From Hyphomicrobiales bacterium (GTDB lineage: Bacteria > Pseudomonadota > Alphaproteobacteria > Rhizobiales > Rhizobiaceae): DNA of 64,000 bases. Of this stretch, positions 46,405-56,291 are shown piece after piece; the stretch's first letter is position 1; each line of letters begins with the position of its first letter. The stretch is taken from the NCBI GenBank assembly GCA_900473205.1, contig UCLB01000031.1:39280-103279 (forward strand). Reading direction: 5' to 3'. Made by a program: the position numbers and the translations under genes. The notes below the pieces were generated by a model. The model made no database searches and was not told the origin of the DNA. It saw only the letters and a list, made by a program, of their open reading frames with translations.

Positions 46405-47217
46405 ATGAAAATTGCTGTAGCGCAGAGCGTCGTCACAAAAAACGTTGCCGAAAATGGCCGGGCAATACGCGCGCTTATTCAGCAAGCAGGACAGCAAGGT
46501 GCCCGCCTCGTCAACTTCTGCGAGGGTGCGCTATCGGGCTATGCGAAAGCACAGATTACCTCTCCGGAAGACTGGCAAAACTTCGATTGGAATGCACTTG
46601 CCACCGAACTAAAAGCCATCGCTGAGACATGCAGGGAAAACGGCATATTTGCCGTCATAGGGTCGGCATCTCAGCTACCCTCGCCTCACCCACCGCATAA
46701 CAGCCAATATATCATCAATGATCACGGCCAGATGATTGCGCGATACGACAAGCGCTATCTCTCAAATTCCGAACTTGATGGCTGGTTCACGCCGGGAAAA
46801 CATCCGATCACCTTTGAGGTCGATGGCTACCGCTTTGGTTGCCTGACCTGCATAGAGGTGCAGTTTCCAGAACTTTTCATGGAATATGAACGTCTCGATA
46901 TCGATGCCATTCTGTTTTCATCCTACGGAATTGGAAACTTCTTCCAGATCGCGCTACGCGCCCATGCCGGTTTCAATTGCGTCTGGATCAGCGGCGCAAC
47001 GCCCGCACAAAAGGCACCCCAAGGCCCCGCGGGTATTTTAGGGCCGGATGGAAAAGTCATCGCAGCCTGTACTGTGGAGCCCAGCAATCAATTGGTCTTT
47101 GCAGAAATTGACAAAGAAGACCCCCATTATGACGGCCCCCTCAAAAAAGCACGCCCATGGCGCAGTGCCGCAAGGCAGGGAACGATTTATGCGGAAAAGC
47201 AGATCGATGCGGATTGA
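46405..47217 (+). CDS. Carbon-nitrogen hydrolase (nitrilase superfamily)
   Basis: Predicted amidase of 270 residues with the Glu-Lys-Cys triad at Glu40 (NFCEGALSGY), Lys116 (RYDKRYLSN) and Cys149 (CLTCIEVQFPE), in the correct order and spacing for the superfamily. The substrate is unknown; the sequence does not match well-known members such as beta-ureidopropionase in its details. It follows the DUF817 gene by 13 bp and may be cotranscribed. Codon use looks somewhat less GC-rich than neighbours. It is the last gene before the ribosomal protein cluster, which is transcribed towards it. Confidence 0.87.
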   Translation: MKIAVAQSVVTKNVAENGRAIRALIQQAGQQGARLVNFCEGALSGYAKAQITSPEDWQNFDWNALATELKAIAETCRENGIFAVIGSASQLPSPHPPHNSQYIINDHGQMIARYDKRYLSNSELDGWFTPGKHPITFEVDGYRFGCLTCIEVQFPELFMEYERLDIDAILFSSYGIGNFFQIALRAHAGFNCVWISGATPAQKAPQGPAGILGPDGKVIAACTVEPSNQLVFAEIDKEDPHYDGPLKKARPWRSAARQGTIYAEKQIDAD

Positions 47218-47434
47218 TCAGGGCCAGCGCTGATGACTGGTATCGTCTTCGTTTCAAATGACAACTGGCAACAGATAAAAAGCATGTCGCTGCGTTTGAA
47301 TTTTTGCTGGGAGATTCGATCCCAATAGAAATCTGTGCCTAACATAATTTGCCGGATGAAGATGGAGCGTCTGATTGACCGAACCCACGGCACCCCGTGA
47401 TGGCCACCTGACTCACTATACAGACCACCAAAAC

Positions 47435-47467
47435 AAAAAAAGCCGGGTGATCGCTCACCCGGCTTTT
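47435..47467 (-). terminator. Terminator of the alpha operon (after rplQ)
   Basis: Perfect 12-bp stem AAAGCCGGGTGA/TCACCCGGCTTT with a GCGA loop. On the minus strand a run of T follows. It lies 30 bp past the rplQ stop and closes the whole ribosomal cluster. Confidence 0.95.
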
Positions 47468-47496
47468 ATTCACCTGACGCTTTTCAGCGCCAAATA

Positions 47497-47922
47497 TTAT
47501 GCAGCTTCGGCTTCAGCAGCTTCTGCAGCAACGCGAGCCTTGTCGGCCTTGCCCTTAGCGTCTACGTCGCGTTCTACGAACTCGACAACAGCCATGGCAG
47601 CGTTGTCGCCCTGACGGTAGCCAGCCTTCATGATACGCAGGTAGCCGCCGTTGCGGGTTGCGTAACGTTCAGCGATGGCTTCGAACAGCTTGCGAACAGC
47701 GTCCTGGTCCTTGATCTGCGAGATAGCCTGACGACGAGCGTGCAGGTCGCCGCGCTTGCCGAGAGTTACCAGCTTTTCTACGATCGGGCGAATTTCCTTC
47801 GCCTTTGGCAGAGTTGTTACGATCTGCTCATGGGTGATGAGCGAAGCAGCCATGTTGGCAAACATTGCCTTGCGGTGGCTGGCGGTTCTATTGAGCTTGC
47901 GGCCTGAATTTCCGTGGCGCAT
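47497..47922 (-). CDS. rplQ: 50S ribosomal protein L17
   Basis: A 141-residue large-subunit protein with the typical N terminus [20 protein letters not shown]. The C-terminal alanine-rich tail is usual for alphaproteobacteria. Last gene of the alpha operon, 119 bp downstream of rpoA across a hairpin. Confidence 0.98.
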   Translation of the reverse strand: MRHGNSGRKLNRTASHRKAMFANMAASLITHEQIVTTLPKAKEIRPIVEKLVTLGKRGDLHARRQAISQIKDQDAVRKLFEAIAERYATRNGGYLRIMKAGYRQGDNAAMAVVEFVERDVDAKGKADKARVAAEAAEAEAA

Positions 47923-48006
47923 TGCTATTCTCCTTTAATGCAGGTTTCCTGTTCGGCCCTGCCGTTTCCTGGCACATGCAGGCGACGGGCCTGCTGTTTG
48001 ACGGGG

Positions 48007-48034
48007 AAAGGCAGTCTTTAAAGGGCCTGCCTTT
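48007..48034 (-). repeat. Hairpin between rpoA and rplQ
   Basis: Stem AAAGGCAG/CTGCCTTT with an inner CTTTAAAG palindrome, 8 bp past the rpoA stop. On the minus strand only TTTCCCC follows, so complete termination is unlikely. It may stabilise the rpoA 3' end or act as a processing site. Confidence 0.5.
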
Positions 48035-48041
48035 TTATTGG

Positions 48042-49052
48042 TTAATACTGGTCTTCGTAACGCTTGGCGAGATCTTCGATGTTCTCTGGTGGCCATGCGG
48101 GCACTTCCATGCCGAGATGCAGACCCATGGAAGCGAGAACTTCCTTGATTTCGTTGAGCGACTTGCGACCAAAGTTCGGCGTGCGAAGCATTTCGGCTTC
48201 TGTCTTCTGAATGAGGTCGCCAATGTAGACGATGTTGTCGTTCTTCAGGCAGTTTGCCGAACGAACGGACAGTTCCAACTCGTCGACCTTCTTGAGAAGC
48301 GCCGGGTTGAATGCCAGTTCGGTCACAGATTCTTCTTCTGCTTCCTTCTGCGGCTCGTCGAAGTTGACGAAGACGCCGAGCTGGTCCTGAAGAATGCGAG
48401 CGGCGAAGGCAACGGCGTCTTCGCCGGAAACCGAACCGTTGGTCTCGATCGTCATGATCAGCTTGTCGTAGTCCAGAACCTGGCCTTCACGGGTGTTTTC
48501 CACCTTGTAGGACACTTTCTTGACCGGAGAATAAAGGCTGTCCACCGGAATAAGACCGATAGGTGCATCTTCCGCGCGGTTACGCTCTGCAGGCACGTAG
48601 CCCTTGCCGTTGTTGACGGTGAATTCCATGCGGATTTCAGCGCCATCATCAAGCGTGCAGATAACGTGGTCGGGATTGAGGATTTCGATGTCGCCAACCG
48701 TCTGGATATCGCCAGCGGTAACGGCACCTGGACCCTGCTTGCGCACGACCATGCGCTTGGAATCGTCACCATCCATCTTGATGGCGATTTCCTTGATGTT
48801 CAGCACGATATCAGTCACGTCTTCCCGAACGCCGGGAATGGACGAGAACTCGTGCAGAACGCCGTCGATCTGTACCGCTGTCACAGCGGCGCCACGCAGA
48901 GACGACAAGAGAACGCGACGGAGCGCGTTACCGAGCGTTAGACCGAAACCGCGTTCCAGCGGCTCGGCAACCAGCGTTGCCTTGGTGCGGCTGGAAGACG
49001 TGAACTCGACCTTGTTCGGCTTGATCAGTTCCTGCCAATTCTTTTGAATCAT
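48042..49052 (-). CDS. rpoA: DNA-directed RNA polymerase alpha subunit
   Basis: Scaffold subunit for RNA polymerase assembly, with a C-terminal domain that contacts UP elements and activators. The 336-residue protein begins [17 protein letters not shown], which sets the start at 49052; the open frame to 49175 is non-coding leader. N-terminal domain hallmarks include [18 protein letters not shown], and the C-terminal domain has [15 protein letters not shown]. It is separated from rpsK by 186 bp containing a hairpin. Confidence 0.98.
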   Translation of the reverse strand: MIQKNWQELIKPNKVEFTSSSRTKATLVAEPLERGFGLTLGNALRRVLLSSLRGAAVTAVQIDGVLHEFSSIPGVREDVTDIVLNIKEIAIKMDGDDSKRMVVRKQGPGAVTAGDIQTVGDIEILNPDHVICTLDDGAEIRMEFTVNNGKGYVPAERNRAEDAPIGLIPVDSLYSPVKKVSYKVENTREGQVLDYDKLIMTIETNGSVSGEDAVAFAARILQDQLGVFVNFDEPQKEAEEESVTELAFNPALLKKVDELELSVRSANCLKNDNIVYIGDLIQKTEAEMLRTPNFGRKSLNEIKEVLASMGLHLGMEVPAWPPENIEDLAKRYEDQY

Positions 49053-49191
49053 CTTTAAACCTTCCGTTCGCCGCCACCATCCAATCGTGGCGGACCGAGC
49101 ATGATCACCGAGAGGAACCCGAAGGTTCATCGGAGGGTTTGAAAGCGTCGGAAAACCGGACAAGCCGGCAACCACACGCCGATTACGCGAA

Positions 49192-49222
49192 AATTCCGCC
49201 AGACCAAAGGCAAGGCGGAATT
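49192..49222 (-). terminator. Terminator-like hairpin after rpsK
   Basis: Stem AATTCCGCC/GGCGGAATT with a 13-nt loop, 16 bp past the rpsK stop, then TTTTC on the minus strand. Because essential rpoA lies downstream, it may act as a partial terminator or attenuator. Confidence 0.55.
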
Positions 49223-49238
49223 CCCAGACAGAAACGCG

Positions 49239-49628
49239 TTAGACGCGACGCTTCTTGCGCGGGCGGCAACCGTTGTGCGGGATCGGCGTCACGTCGCGGA
49301 TGGAGGTGATCATGAAACCGGCAGCCTGGAGAGCGCGAAGTGCGGACTCACGACCCGAACCTGGACCGCAAACCTCTACCTCAAGCGACTTCATGCCGTG
49401 TTCCTGAGCCTTCTTGGCGCAATCTTCAGCAGCGATCTGAGCAGCAAAAGGAGTCGACTTACGCGAACCCTTGAAGCCCTTTGCACCAGCAGACGACCAG
49501 GCAATAGCATTGCCCTGTGCGTCGGTGATGGTGATCATCGTGTTGTTGAAGGTCGAGTTGACGTGCGCAACACCCGACGTGATATTTTTGCGTTCGCGGC
49601 GGCGTACGCGTGTGGCTTCCTTGGCCAT
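49239..49628 (-). CDS. rpsK: 30S ribosomal protein S11
   Basis: A 129-residue platform protein of the small subunit. It opens with basic residues then the core [21 protein letters not shown] and ends in CRPRKKRRV, as expected. It lies 138 bp downstream of rpsM across a strong hairpin. Confidence 0.98.
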   Translation of the reverse strand: MAKEATRVRRRERKNITSGVAHVNSTFNNTMITITDAQGNAIAWSSAGAKGFKGSRKSTPFAAQIAAEDCAKKAQEHGMKSLEVEVCGPGSGRESALRALQAAGFMITSIRDVTPIPHNGCRPRKKRRV

Positions 49629-49718
49629 GATATACCTTTCATTGATCTCTTCACCGCCGTAACACCAGCGGCTACACCGGCGATCAGCTTCCTGAGAAGC
49701 ATCTCGCCAAACTCAGAA

Positions 49719-49743
49719 AGGCTGGTGCGGCTTGCACCAGCCT
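49719..49743 (-). repeat. Hairpin between rpsM and rpsK
   Basis: Perfect 10-bp stem AGGCTGGTGC/GCACCAGCCT with a 5-nt loop, 24 bp past the rpsM stop. On the minus strand TTTCTG follows, too weak for a sure terminator. Confidence 0.6.
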
Positions 49744-49766
49744 CCCCTTTCCGGAGAACCGGAAAA

Positions 49767-50135
49767 TTACTTCTTCTTACCAGCGATCGCCTTCGCCGGA
49801 CCCTTACGGGTACGAGCGTTGGTGTGCGTGCGCTGACCGCGGACCGGAAGGCCACGACGGTGGCGAAGGCCACGGTAGCAACCGAGGTCCATCAGGCGCT
49901 TGATGTTCATCGCGGTTTCGCGACGAAGATCACCCTCGACGCGATAGTCGCGGTCGATGGCTTCGCGGACCTGAAGGATTTCGGCATCCGTCAGCTGATG
50001 AACGCGCTTCTCAGCCGGAATACCGACCTTGTCCATGATTTCCTGCGCGAATTTCGGACCAATCCCGTGAATATAGGTCAAAGCGATAACAACGCGCTTA
50101 GCCGTCGGGATGTTGACGCCAGCGATACGTGCCAC
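49767..50135 (-). CDS. rpsM: 30S ribosomal protein S13
   Basis: A 122-residue head protein of the small subunit that contacts tRNA and forms the S13-S19 bridge. The start is a GTG at 50135 giving [15 protein letters not shown], with AAGGAG ahead; the longer ATG frame has no support. The tail ends in GKKK. First gene of the alpha segment after the adk terminator. Confidence 0.97.
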   Translation of the reverse strand: MARIAGVNIPTAKRVVIALTYIHGIGPKFAQEIMDKVGIPAEKRVHQLTDAEILQVREAIDRDYRVEGDLRRETAMNIKRLMDLGCYRGLRHRRGLPVRGQRTHTNARTRKGPAKAIAGKKK

Positions 50136-50269
50136 GTCTATTCTCCTTGCGTTCCAGTTGCCATCCGGCAAGTGGTGCTTTCATTTGAGCGGCACGAGTT
50201 TGCCGCCAGTTCAAATTCCTGTTCGTCACAAGTCAAAACGACCGAACCCGGACTTTCCTTCCCTAAAGG

Positions 50270-50311
50270 AAAATCCGCGCCAGTCGCTTGGGTTGTCGCG
50301 AGTTGGCGCGG
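50270..50311 (-). terminator. Terminator-like hairpin between adk and rpsM
   Basis: Stem CCGCGCCA/TGGCGCGG with an inner TCGC/GCGA stem. On the minus strand ATTTTCC follows. It lies 49 bp after the adk stop and would separate the spc-secY-adk unit from the rpsM-rpsK-rpoA-rplQ unit. Confidence 0.65.
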
Positions 50312-50359
50312 TGTTTAACGGAATCGGTTCAAAAAAGCAACCGGCCCCGCCAAGATTCT

Positions 50360-50974
50360 TTAGATACGCGCAGCAGAAGCGGCTGCATTTGGTGCTTTTT
50401 CAAGAACACCCTCGATAGCGACGGTCACATCATCGACATGCGCCATGCCATCCAGCACCACAAGCTCGCCCTGCCCCTCGTAATAGGCGGACAAAGGTGC
50501 CGTCTTTTCGCGGTATTCGGAAAGACGCTTGCGGAACGATTCTGGATTGTCGTCCGAGCGAACCGTGCCACCTGCGGCAATCGTTTCTGCCACGCGGTTT
50601 TCGATTCGGCGAATGAGCGCCTCTTCGTCCACCTTCAGCTCGATAACGGCATCAAGCACGAGATTCTTCTGCCGCATGTTTTCCGCAAGCGCCTTGGCCT
50701 GCGGAACCGTGCGCGGATAGCCGTCAAGGATGAACCCCTTGGCACAGTCCGGCTGCTCGATACGTTCGGAAACGATCTGGTTGACGATATCATCCGATAC
50801 GAGACCGCCAGCATCCATGACTTCCTTGGCGCGCTTGCCGATCTCAGAACCGTCGCTGACGGCCGCCCGGAGCATATCGCCCGTAGACAGCTGCGGAATA
50901 CCGTACTTATCGGTCAGCCGCTTCGCCTGGGTTCCCTTGCCAGCTCCCGGTGGTCCCAAAAATATCAGTCTCAT
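50360..50974 (-). CDS. adk: Adenylate kinase (short-lid form)
   Basis: Converts AMP and ATP to two ADP. The 204-residue enzyme opens with the P-loop [13 protein letters not shown] and has the AMP-binding [10 protein letters not shown]. The lid region between RRIENRV and [10 protein letters not shown] is short with no cysteine zinc site, so it is the short-lid variant usual in alphaproteobacteria. Its start overlaps the secY stop by 4 bp, so translation is coupled. Confidence 0.97.
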   Translation of the reverse strand: MRLIFLGPPGAGKGTQAKRLTDKYGIPQLSTGDMLRAAVSDGSEIGKRAKEVMDAGGLVSDDIVNQIVSERIEQPDCAKGFILDGYPRTVPQAKALAENMRQKNLVLDAVIELKVDEEALIRRIENRVAETIAAGGTVRSDDNPESFRKRLSEYREKTAPLSAYYEGQGELVVLDGMAHVDDVTVAIEGVLEKAPNAAASAARI

Positions 50975-52311
50975 CGTCCCCTCTTTCCTCCACGCAGTTT
51001 CGATTTCTTGATCAGCCCCTCATATTGCTGGGCGATCAGGTGACCCTGAATCTGTGCCACAGTATCAAGAGTTACACTGACTACGATCAAAAGCGAAGTA
51101 CCACCAAGGGCTAATGGGATACCTGTGCGCGCGATAAGCGTTTCAGGAAGAATACAGACGAAGACGAGGTAGATGGCACCCACAACGGTGATGCGCGTCA
51201 ACACGTAGTCGATATATTCAGCCGTGCGCTCGCCGGGGCGAATGCCTGGAATAAAGCCGCCATGCTTCTTCAGATTGTCAGCCGTATCCTTTGGATTGAA
51301 TACGATGGCCGTGTAGAAGAAAGCAAAGAAGGCGATCAGCAGGCCGTAAAGCAGCATGAACAGCGGCTGTCCGTGCTGAAGAGACGCAATGATGGCCGTC
51401 GCCCATGGTGGCAGGTTCGTGCTGTTGGTGAAGCCGGCGGCAGTCGCAGGCAGCAGCAGCAGCGAGGATGCGAAGATCGCAGGAATAACGCCAGCCGTGT
51501 TGAGCTTCAAAGGCAGATGCGATGTATCGCCCTGGAACATACGGTTGCCGACTTGCCGTTTCGGATATTGAATCAGAAGACGACGCTGTGCGCGCTCCAC
51601 GAAAACGATCAGCGCGATCACGCCAATGGCAACGACAACAACGGTGAGAATCAGCGTCGTGGACAGAGCACCGGTGCGACCCAGTTCCAGCGTACCAGCC
51701 AGAGCCTTCGGCAGACCTGCAGCAATACCTGCAAAGATGATCAGAGAGATACCGTTGCCGATACCGCGCGATGTGATCTGCTCACCGAGCCACATCAGGA
51801 ACATCGTGCCGCCAAGCAGCGTGATAACGGTCGAGACGCGGAAGAACCAGCCTGGATCGATGACCAACCCTGCCCCGCTTTCGAGACCTGCGGCAATACC
51901 GTAAGCCTGCAGCGTGCCGAGAAGCACCGTGCCGTAGCGCGTGTACTGGTTGATGATCTTGCGGCCCGCCTCGCCTTCCTTTTTCAAGGCTTCGAGCGAA
52001 GGCACGACCGATGTCATCAGCTGTACGATGATCGATGCGGAAATGTAAGGCATGATGCCGAGCGCGAAGATCGCCATGCGCTCAACGGCGCCGCCCGCAA
52101 ACATGTTGAAGAGACCGAGGATACCGTTGGCCTGGCCCTGAAAGGCCCGGGCATAGGCTTCCGGGTTCAGACCAGGAAGCGGAATATGCGTACCAAGACG
52201 ATAAACGAGAAGTGCGGCAAGGGTAAACCAGAGGCGCTTTTTCAGATCTTCAGCTTTCGCGAAGGTCGAAAAATTCAGGTTTGAGGCCAGTTGTTCCGCT
52301 GCTGAAGCCAT
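50971..52311 (-). CDS. secY: Preprotein translocase subunit SecY
   Basis: Channel-forming subunit of the SecYEG translocon in the inner membrane. The 446-residue protein shows ten membrane segments, with the plug region and the cytoplasmic loop after segment eight in the expected order. The start is ATG 52311 with GCGGAGA ahead; the longer frame is non-coding leader. It is 317 bp downstream of rplO, an unusually long gap with two dyads. Confidence 0.97.
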   Translation of the reverse strand: MASAAEQLASNLNFSTFAKAEDLKKRLWFTLAALLVYRLGTHIPLPGLNPEAYARAFQGQANGILGLFNMFAGGAVERMAIFALGIMPYISASIIVQLMTSVVPSLEALKKEGEAGRKIINQYTRYGTVLLGTLQAYGIAAGLESGAGLVIDPGWFFRVSTVITLLGGTMFLMWLGEQITSRGIGNGISLIIFAGIAAGLPKALAGTLELGRTGALSTTLILTVVVVAIGVIALIVFVERAQRRLLIQYPKRQVGNRMFQGDTSHLPLKLNTAGVIPAIFASSLLLLPATAAGFTNSTNLPPWATAIIASLQHGQPLFMLLYGLLIAFFAFFYTAIVFNPKDTADNLKKHGGFIPGIRPGERTAEYIDYVLTRITVVGAIYLVFVCILPETLIARTGIPLALGGTSLLIVVSVTLDTVAQIQGHLIAQQYEGLIKKSKLRGGKRGR

Positions 52312-52534
52312 AAATTTCTCCGCATGACCCTTGTCCAGCGGCACGGAAACCGGCAATTCCGGAAAAGGTCGTAAAGATACTGGTTCAAAAACCGGGCTTC
52401 GGACGGATCACGGCTTTTACGCCGAAATCATGCCTCACCCTTGTTTTCGTTCGTTCGCTCCACATTCACCTGAATGCTTCAGAACTGTGAGGCTCTCCCC
52501 GCAACATTTTCACGCTGCTTGAGAGTTTCCGCAT

Positions 52535-52560
52535 AATCCTCGATATAATCGATTAGGATT
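52535..52560. repeat. AT-rich dyad upstream of secY
   Basis: Arms AATCCT/AGGATT with an inner CGAT/ATCG pairing and a 3-nt bulge. It could be an operator or part of a promoter. No known factor recognised. Confidence 0.4.
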
Positions 52561-52586
52561 CAAAGACTTATGCGACTTTAGAGCGC

Positions 52587-52617
52587 GAACGCCCGGAGTT
52601 AAACACACCGGGCGTTC
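52587..52617 (-). terminator. Strong hairpin after rplO
   Basis: Perfect 10-bp stem GAACGCCCGG/CCGGGCGTTC with an 11-nt loop, 12 bp past the rplO stop. No T-run follows, so it may be a pause, processing or RNA stability element rather than a full terminator. Confidence 0.5.
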
Positions 52618-52628
52618 AGCATCTTATA

Positions 52629-53108
52629 TTACTCTGCGGCTTCCGCTGCAATAACCAGAAGCTTGATAGAGCTACCAGCTTTCTCGATCTTTTCAACAGC
52701 AGGCTTGGAAGCGCCAGCAACTTCGAAGGAAACCTTCGTTGTCAGCTCGCCGTCAGCCAGAATGCGAACGCCGTCCTTCGGGCGACGAATGACGCCAGCA
52801 GCCTTGAGAGCAGCAGCATCGATCGTCGCCTTGGCATCGAGCTTGCCTGCATCGATAGCAGCCTGAACGCGACCGAGCGAAACGGTGACGAATTCAGATG
52901 CGAAGATGTTGGTGAAGCCGCGCTTTGGCAGACGACGGTAGATTGGCATCTGACCGCCTTCGAAGCCGTTGATGGCAACGCCGGAACGAGCCTTCTGACC
53001 CTTGACGCCGCGACCACCGGTCTTGCCCTTGCCGGAACCAATACCGCGACCTACGCGGATACGGTCCTTCGTGGAGCCTTCGTTGTCTTTAATTTCATTG
53101 AGTTTCAT
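52629..53108 (-). CDS. rplO: 50S ribosomal protein L15
   Basis: A 159-residue large-subunit protein. It begins [34 protein letters not shown], read in order as the glycine-rich L15 N terminus, and has the [13 protein letters not shown] segment. It follows rpmD by 16 bp. Confidence 0.98.
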   Translation of the reverse strand: MKLNEIKDNEGSTKDRIRVGRGIGSGKGKTGGRGVKGQKARSGVAINGFEGGQMPIYRRLPKRGFTNIFASEFVTVSLGRVQAAIDAGKLDAKATIDAAALKAAGVIRRPKDGVRILADGELTTKVSFEVAGASKPAVEKIEKAGSSIKLLVIAAEAAE

Positions 53109-53124
53109 GATGACTTCCTCCGTC

Positions 53125-53331
53125 TCACTTCTCGTCTACGACGCGAACGAGATGCTGGACAGCACGGATCATGCCGCGAACAGCTGGGGTATCTTCCAGA
53201 GTGCGCTGACGGTGCATCTTGTTGAGACCCAGGCCGATCAGCGTCTGGCGCTGAACCGCAGGGCGGCGAATTGGGCTGCCGATCTGTTCGACCGTAACAG
53301 TCGTCTTGGCTTCAGTAGTCTTCTTGGCCAT
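53125..53331 (-). CDS. rpmD: 50S ribosomal protein L30
   Basis: A 68-residue large-subunit protein with the L30 core [20 protein letters not shown] and [14 protein letters not shown]. It sits between rpsE and rplO, the standard spc position, 11 bp after rpsE. Confidence 0.97.
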   Translation of the reverse strand: MAKKTTEAKTTVTVEQIGSPIRRPAVQRQTLIGLGLNKMHRQRTLEDTPAVRGMIRAVQHLVRVVDEK

Positions 53332-53342
53332 GATACTGCTCC

Positions 53343-53912
53343 TTATTCTTCAGTCGCGTTGCCGGAAGCGGCGCGGCGGGACTGAAGGGTCGCATACTTA
53401 AGACCACGCTGTGCAGCGATGTCCTTCGGATGAACCTGGTGCTTCAGGGCGTCGAACGTTGCGCGAACCATGTTGTATGGGTTCGAGGAACCGGTCGACT
53501 TTGCGACGACGTCATGAACGCCGAGCGTTTCGAAAACAGCGCGCATCGGGCCACCGGCGATGATACCGGTACCGGCCTTTGCCGAGCGCAGCAGAACCTT
53601 GCCAGCGCCGTGACGACCGTTGACGTCGTGGTGCAGCGTGCGGCCATCGCGCAGCGGAACGAAAATCAGATCGCGCTTTGCGCTTTCAGTTGCCTTGCGG
53701 ATCGCTTCAGGAACTTCACGAGCCTTGCCGTGACCGAAGCCAACGCGGCCCTTCTGATCGCCGACAACGACGAGAGCAGCAAAACCGAAACGGCGGCCGC
53801 CTTTGACGACTTTCGCTACGCGGTTGATCGCGACCAGCTTGTCGACGAATTCGCTATCGCGCTCTTCACGGTTCTGGCGGTCGTCGCGAGAACCTCTTTT
53901 TTCTTGTGCCAT
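53343..53912 (-). CDS. rpsE: 30S ribosomal protein S5
   Basis: A 189-residue small-subunit protein involved in translational accuracy and helicase activity at the mRNA entry. It has the charged N terminus, the double-stranded RNA-binding-like [21 protein letters not shown] and the [11 protein letters not shown] region. It is separated from rplR by 120 bp with two hairpins. Confidence 0.98.
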   Translation of the reverse strand: MAQEKRGSRDDRQNREERDSEFVDKLVAINRVAKVVKGGRRFGFAALVVVGDQKGRVGFGHGKAREVPEAIRKATESAKRDLIFVPLRDGRTLHHDVNGRHGAGKVLLRSAKAGTGIIAGGPMRAVFETLGVHDVVAKSTGSSNPYNMVRATFDALKHQVHPKDIAAQRGLKYATLQSRRAASGNATEE

Positions 53913-53956
53913 TGTCCTTTTCCTTTTTCTTTTACGGGTGGAACGGCAAACGAAAA

Positions 53957-53990
53957 GACCATCGGCTTCATTGCTGAAGCCCGCATGGTC
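53957..53990 (-). repeat. Hairpin B in the rplR-rpsE gap
   Basis: Arms GACCAT/ATGGTC (6 bp) and GGCTTCA/TGAAGCC (7 bp) separated by a small internal loop, closed by TTGC. It lies about 45 bp ahead of the rpsE start. Confidence 0.6.
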
Positions 53991-53997
53991 CGGTGAA

Positions 53998-54025
53998 ATC
54001 CGCCCGAAACGTTGTCCGGGCGGAT
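53998..54025 (-). repeat. Hairpin A in the rplR-rpsE gap
   Basis: Stem ATCCGCCCG/CGGGCGGAT with a 10-nt loop, 7 bp past the rplR stop and 7 bp before hairpin B in the direction of transcription. The following ATTTC is too short for a sure terminator. Confidence 0.6.
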
Positions 54026-54032
54026 AAAGTCA

Positions 54033-54395
54033 TTAGAAGTTCAGACCGCCTTCGCGGGCTGCTTCAGCCAAAGCCTTGATGCGGCCATGGTAAATGAAAG
54101 CGCCGCGGTCGAATACGACATCCTTGATACCAGCCTTGCTGGCACGTTCAGCAACCAGCTTGCCAACAACGGCAGCTGCTGCAACGTCTGCACCCGTCTT
54201 CAGGGACGAGCGCAGATCAGCCTCGAGCGTGGAGGCAGACGCAAGCGTCTTTCCAGCCACATCATCGATGACCTGAACGTAGATGTTCTTCGACGAGCGA
54301 TGAACCGACAGGCGCGGGCGACCGTTGGCAACCGCCTTGATCTGGCGGCGCACGCGGTTCGCGCGACGTGCAAGTGCTTCTTTCCTGCTAGCCAT
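54033..54395 (-). CDS. rplR: 50S ribosomal protein L18
   Basis: A 120-residue 5S rRNA-binding protein with [18 protein letters not shown], the conserved [24 protein letters not shown] near the end, and the basic N terminus. It starts 12 bp after rplF. Confidence 0.98.
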   Translation of the reverse strand: MASRKEALARRANRVRRQIKAVANGRPRLSVHRSSKNIYVQVIDDVAGKTLASASTLEADLRSSLKTGADVAAAAVVGKLVAERASKAGIKDVVFDRGAFIYHGRIKALAEAAREGGLNF

Positions 54396-54407
54396 TTCGC
54401 GTGATCC

Positions 54408-54941
54408 TTACTTCTTCTTGCCTTCTTTGCGGATGATCCGTTCTTCAGCGTACTTGACGCCTTTGCCCTTGTAGGGCTCGGGACCACGGTATTCGCGGAT
54501 TTCCGCGGCAACCTGACCGACCTGCTGCTTGTTAATACCCGAAACGATGATTTCCGTTGGCTTCGGAACGGCAATCGTGATGCCTTCCGGAGTCTGGTAA
54601 ATCACGTCGTGGCTGAAACCGAGTGCCAGCTGCAGGTTCTTGCCCTGCATGGCCGCACGATAACCAACGCCGTTGATTTCGAGCTTGCGTTCGTAGCCGT
54701 CCTTGACACCCTTGAAGATGTTCTCGACCATCGTGCGGGACATGCCCCACTTGGAACGAGCTTCCTTGCTGTCATTGGAAGGCGTAACCGAAACCGCGTT
54801 ATCTTCCAGTTTAACCTGGACTTCGTCATTGGCGACGAAGAACAGTTCACCCTTAGGACCCTTGGCAGTAATCTTCTGGCCGTCGACACTGGCCGTCACA
54901 CCTGCAGGAACCTGAACGGGCTTTTTACCGATACGAGACAT
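54408..54941 (-). CDS. rplF: 50S ribosomal protein L6
   Basis: A 177-residue large-subunit protein near the factor-binding site. It begins [15 protein letters not shown] and ends with the L6 signature around [16 protein letters not shown]. It follows rpsH by 42 bp. Confidence 0.98.
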   Translation of the reverse strand: MSRIGKKPVQVPAGVTASVDGQKITAKGPKGELFFVANDEVQVKLEDNAVSVTPSNDSKEARSKWGMSRTMVENIFKGVKDGYERKLEINGVGYRAAMQGKNLQLALGFSHDVIYQTPEGITIAVPKPTEIIVSGINKQQVGQVAAEIREYRGPEPYKGKGVKYAEERIIRKEGKKK

Positions 54942-54983
54942 ATTTCTATCCTGTCTGTCCGTTAAGGAGATCCCTGCTCAGTC

Positions 54984-55382
54984 TTAGAAGACCGAGCAAA
55001 GAACCTCGCCACCGACGTTCTGCTCGCGAGCCTGGTGATCGGCCATAACACCCTTCGGAGTCGAAAGAATGCTAATGCCGAGGCCGTTCGCGACCTGCGG
55101 AATGGACTTGACCGAGACATAAACCCGGCGGCCCGGCTTGGAAACGCGGCCGATCTCACGGATCACGGACGCGCCTTCGTAGTATTTCAGTTCGATGGTG
55201 AGTTCGGACTTGCCGTTCTCGAAATCGACCTTGGAATAACCGCGAATGTAGCCTTCAGCCTGCAGCACGTCGAGAACGCGTGCGCGGAGGCTGGATGCTG
55301 GCGTGTTGACCGAAGACTTGCGACGGGCAGCACCATTGCGGATTCGGGTGAGCATATCACCCAACGGATCAGTCATTGTCAT
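54984..55382 (-). CDS. rpsH: 30S ribosomal protein S8
   Basis: A 132-residue 16S rRNA-binding protein, known in E. coli as the translational repressor of the spc operon. It begins [17 protein letters not shown] and has the C-terminal [14 protein letters not shown]. It follows rpsN by 12 bp. Confidence 0.98.
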   Translation of the reverse strand: MTMTDPLGDMLTRIRNGAARRKSSVNTPASSLRARVLDVLQAEGYIRGYSKVDFENGKSELTIELKYYEGASVIREIGRVSKPGRRVYVSVKSIPQVANGLGISILSTPKGVMADHQAREQNVGGEVLCSVF

Positions 55383-55394
55383 GTGCCCGTCTCC

Positions 55395-55700
55395 TTACCA
55401 GCTCGACTTGACAATACCCGGCACCTTGCCGGAGTTGCCCAACTCGCGAAGCGCAATACGCGACATTCCGAGTTTGCGGTAGAACGCGCGCGGACGGCCC
55501 GTTACTTCGCAGCGGTTGCGGATACGCGTCTTCGAGCCGTCACGCGGCAGCGAAGCGAGCTTCAGAGTTGCCTGGAACCGCTCTTCGATCGGAAGGGACT
55601 GGTTCATGACAATAGCCTTCAGGGCGGCACGCTTGCCGGCCTGCGAAGCCACTGTCTTGCGGCGGCGCTTGTTCTTTTCAACTGCGCTTGTTTTCGCCAT
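55395..55700 (-). CDS. rpsN: 30S ribosomal protein S14
   Basis: A 101-residue head protein of the small subunit. It is the long, zinc-free form: the CxxC pairs of the short form are absent. Hallmarks are [21 protein letters not shown] and the C-terminal PGIVKSSW. It follows rplE by 33 bp. Confidence 0.98.
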   Translation of the reverse strand: MAKTSAVEKNKRRRKTVASQAGKRAALKAIVMNQSLPIEERFQATLKLASLPRDGSKTRIRNRCEVTGRPRAFYRKLGMSRIALRELGNSGKVPGIVKSSW

Positions 55701-55733
55701 ATCGTAGTTCCTTTTCTACGCTCGTCGTTACGG

Positions 55734-56291
55734 TTATTGACGGAACGGGAAGTTGAACTCTGTCAGAAGAGCCCGCGCTTCGTCGTCCGACGTCGCCGTC
55801 GTGCAAACGATGATGTCCATGCCCCACATCTGATCAACCTTATCGTAGTTGATCTCAGGGAACACAATGTGTTCCTTGATGCCCATGGCGAAGTTGCCAC
55901 GGCCGTCAAAGCTCTTGGGGTTCAGACCCCGGAAGTCGCGAACGCGCGGAAGCGCGATGTTGACCAGACGATCAAGGAATTCGTACATGCGGGCGCCACG
56001 AAGGGTAACCTTCGCACCGATTGGCATATGTTCGCGAACCTTGAAGCCCGCGATCGAATTGCGAGCCTTGGTGATGACAGGCTTCTGACCGGCAATTGCC
56101 GCCAGATCGCCAGCAGCAACCGTTGGCTTCTTCGAATCAGCAGTTGCTTCACCAACGCCCATATTGATGACGATCTTGTCCAGCTTGGGGATCATCATAA
56201 CGTTAGCGTAGGAGAACTTCTCCTGCATTGCGCCACGAATACGGGAAACGTATTCAGTCTTGAGACGCGGCTCGTACTTGGACTCAGCCAT
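55734..56291 (-). CDS. rplE: 50S ribosomal protein L5
   Basis: A 185-residue 5S rRNA-binding protein that contacts the P-site tRNA. It has [15 protein letters not shown], the [10 protein letters not shown] motif and the C-terminal FPFRQ. Its start overlaps the rplX stop by 8 bp. Confidence 0.98.
   Translation of the reverse strand: MAESKYEPRLKTEYVSRIRGAMQEKFSYANVMMIPKLDKIVINMGVGEATADSKKPTVAAGDLAAIAGQKPVITKARNSIAGFKVREHMPIGAKVTLRGARMYEFLDRLVNIALPRVRDFRGLNPKSFDGRGNFAMGIKEHIVFPEINYDKVDQMWGMDIIVCTTATSDDEARALLTEFNFPFRQ

Larger units (their letters stand above)
52312..52628. other. Long gap between rplO and secY
   Basis: A 317-bp non-coding stretch inside the spc cluster. It holds a perfect 10-bp hairpin at 52587-52617 and an AT-rich dyad at 52535-52560. 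It probably holds a separate secY promoter or a processing region. No clear -35/-10 pair was settled on. Confidence 0.6.

Noticed and set aside
47232..47327. A short frame of about 31 codons after the amidohydrolase gene
   Set aside because: No Shine-Dalgarno site and no distinctive composition.
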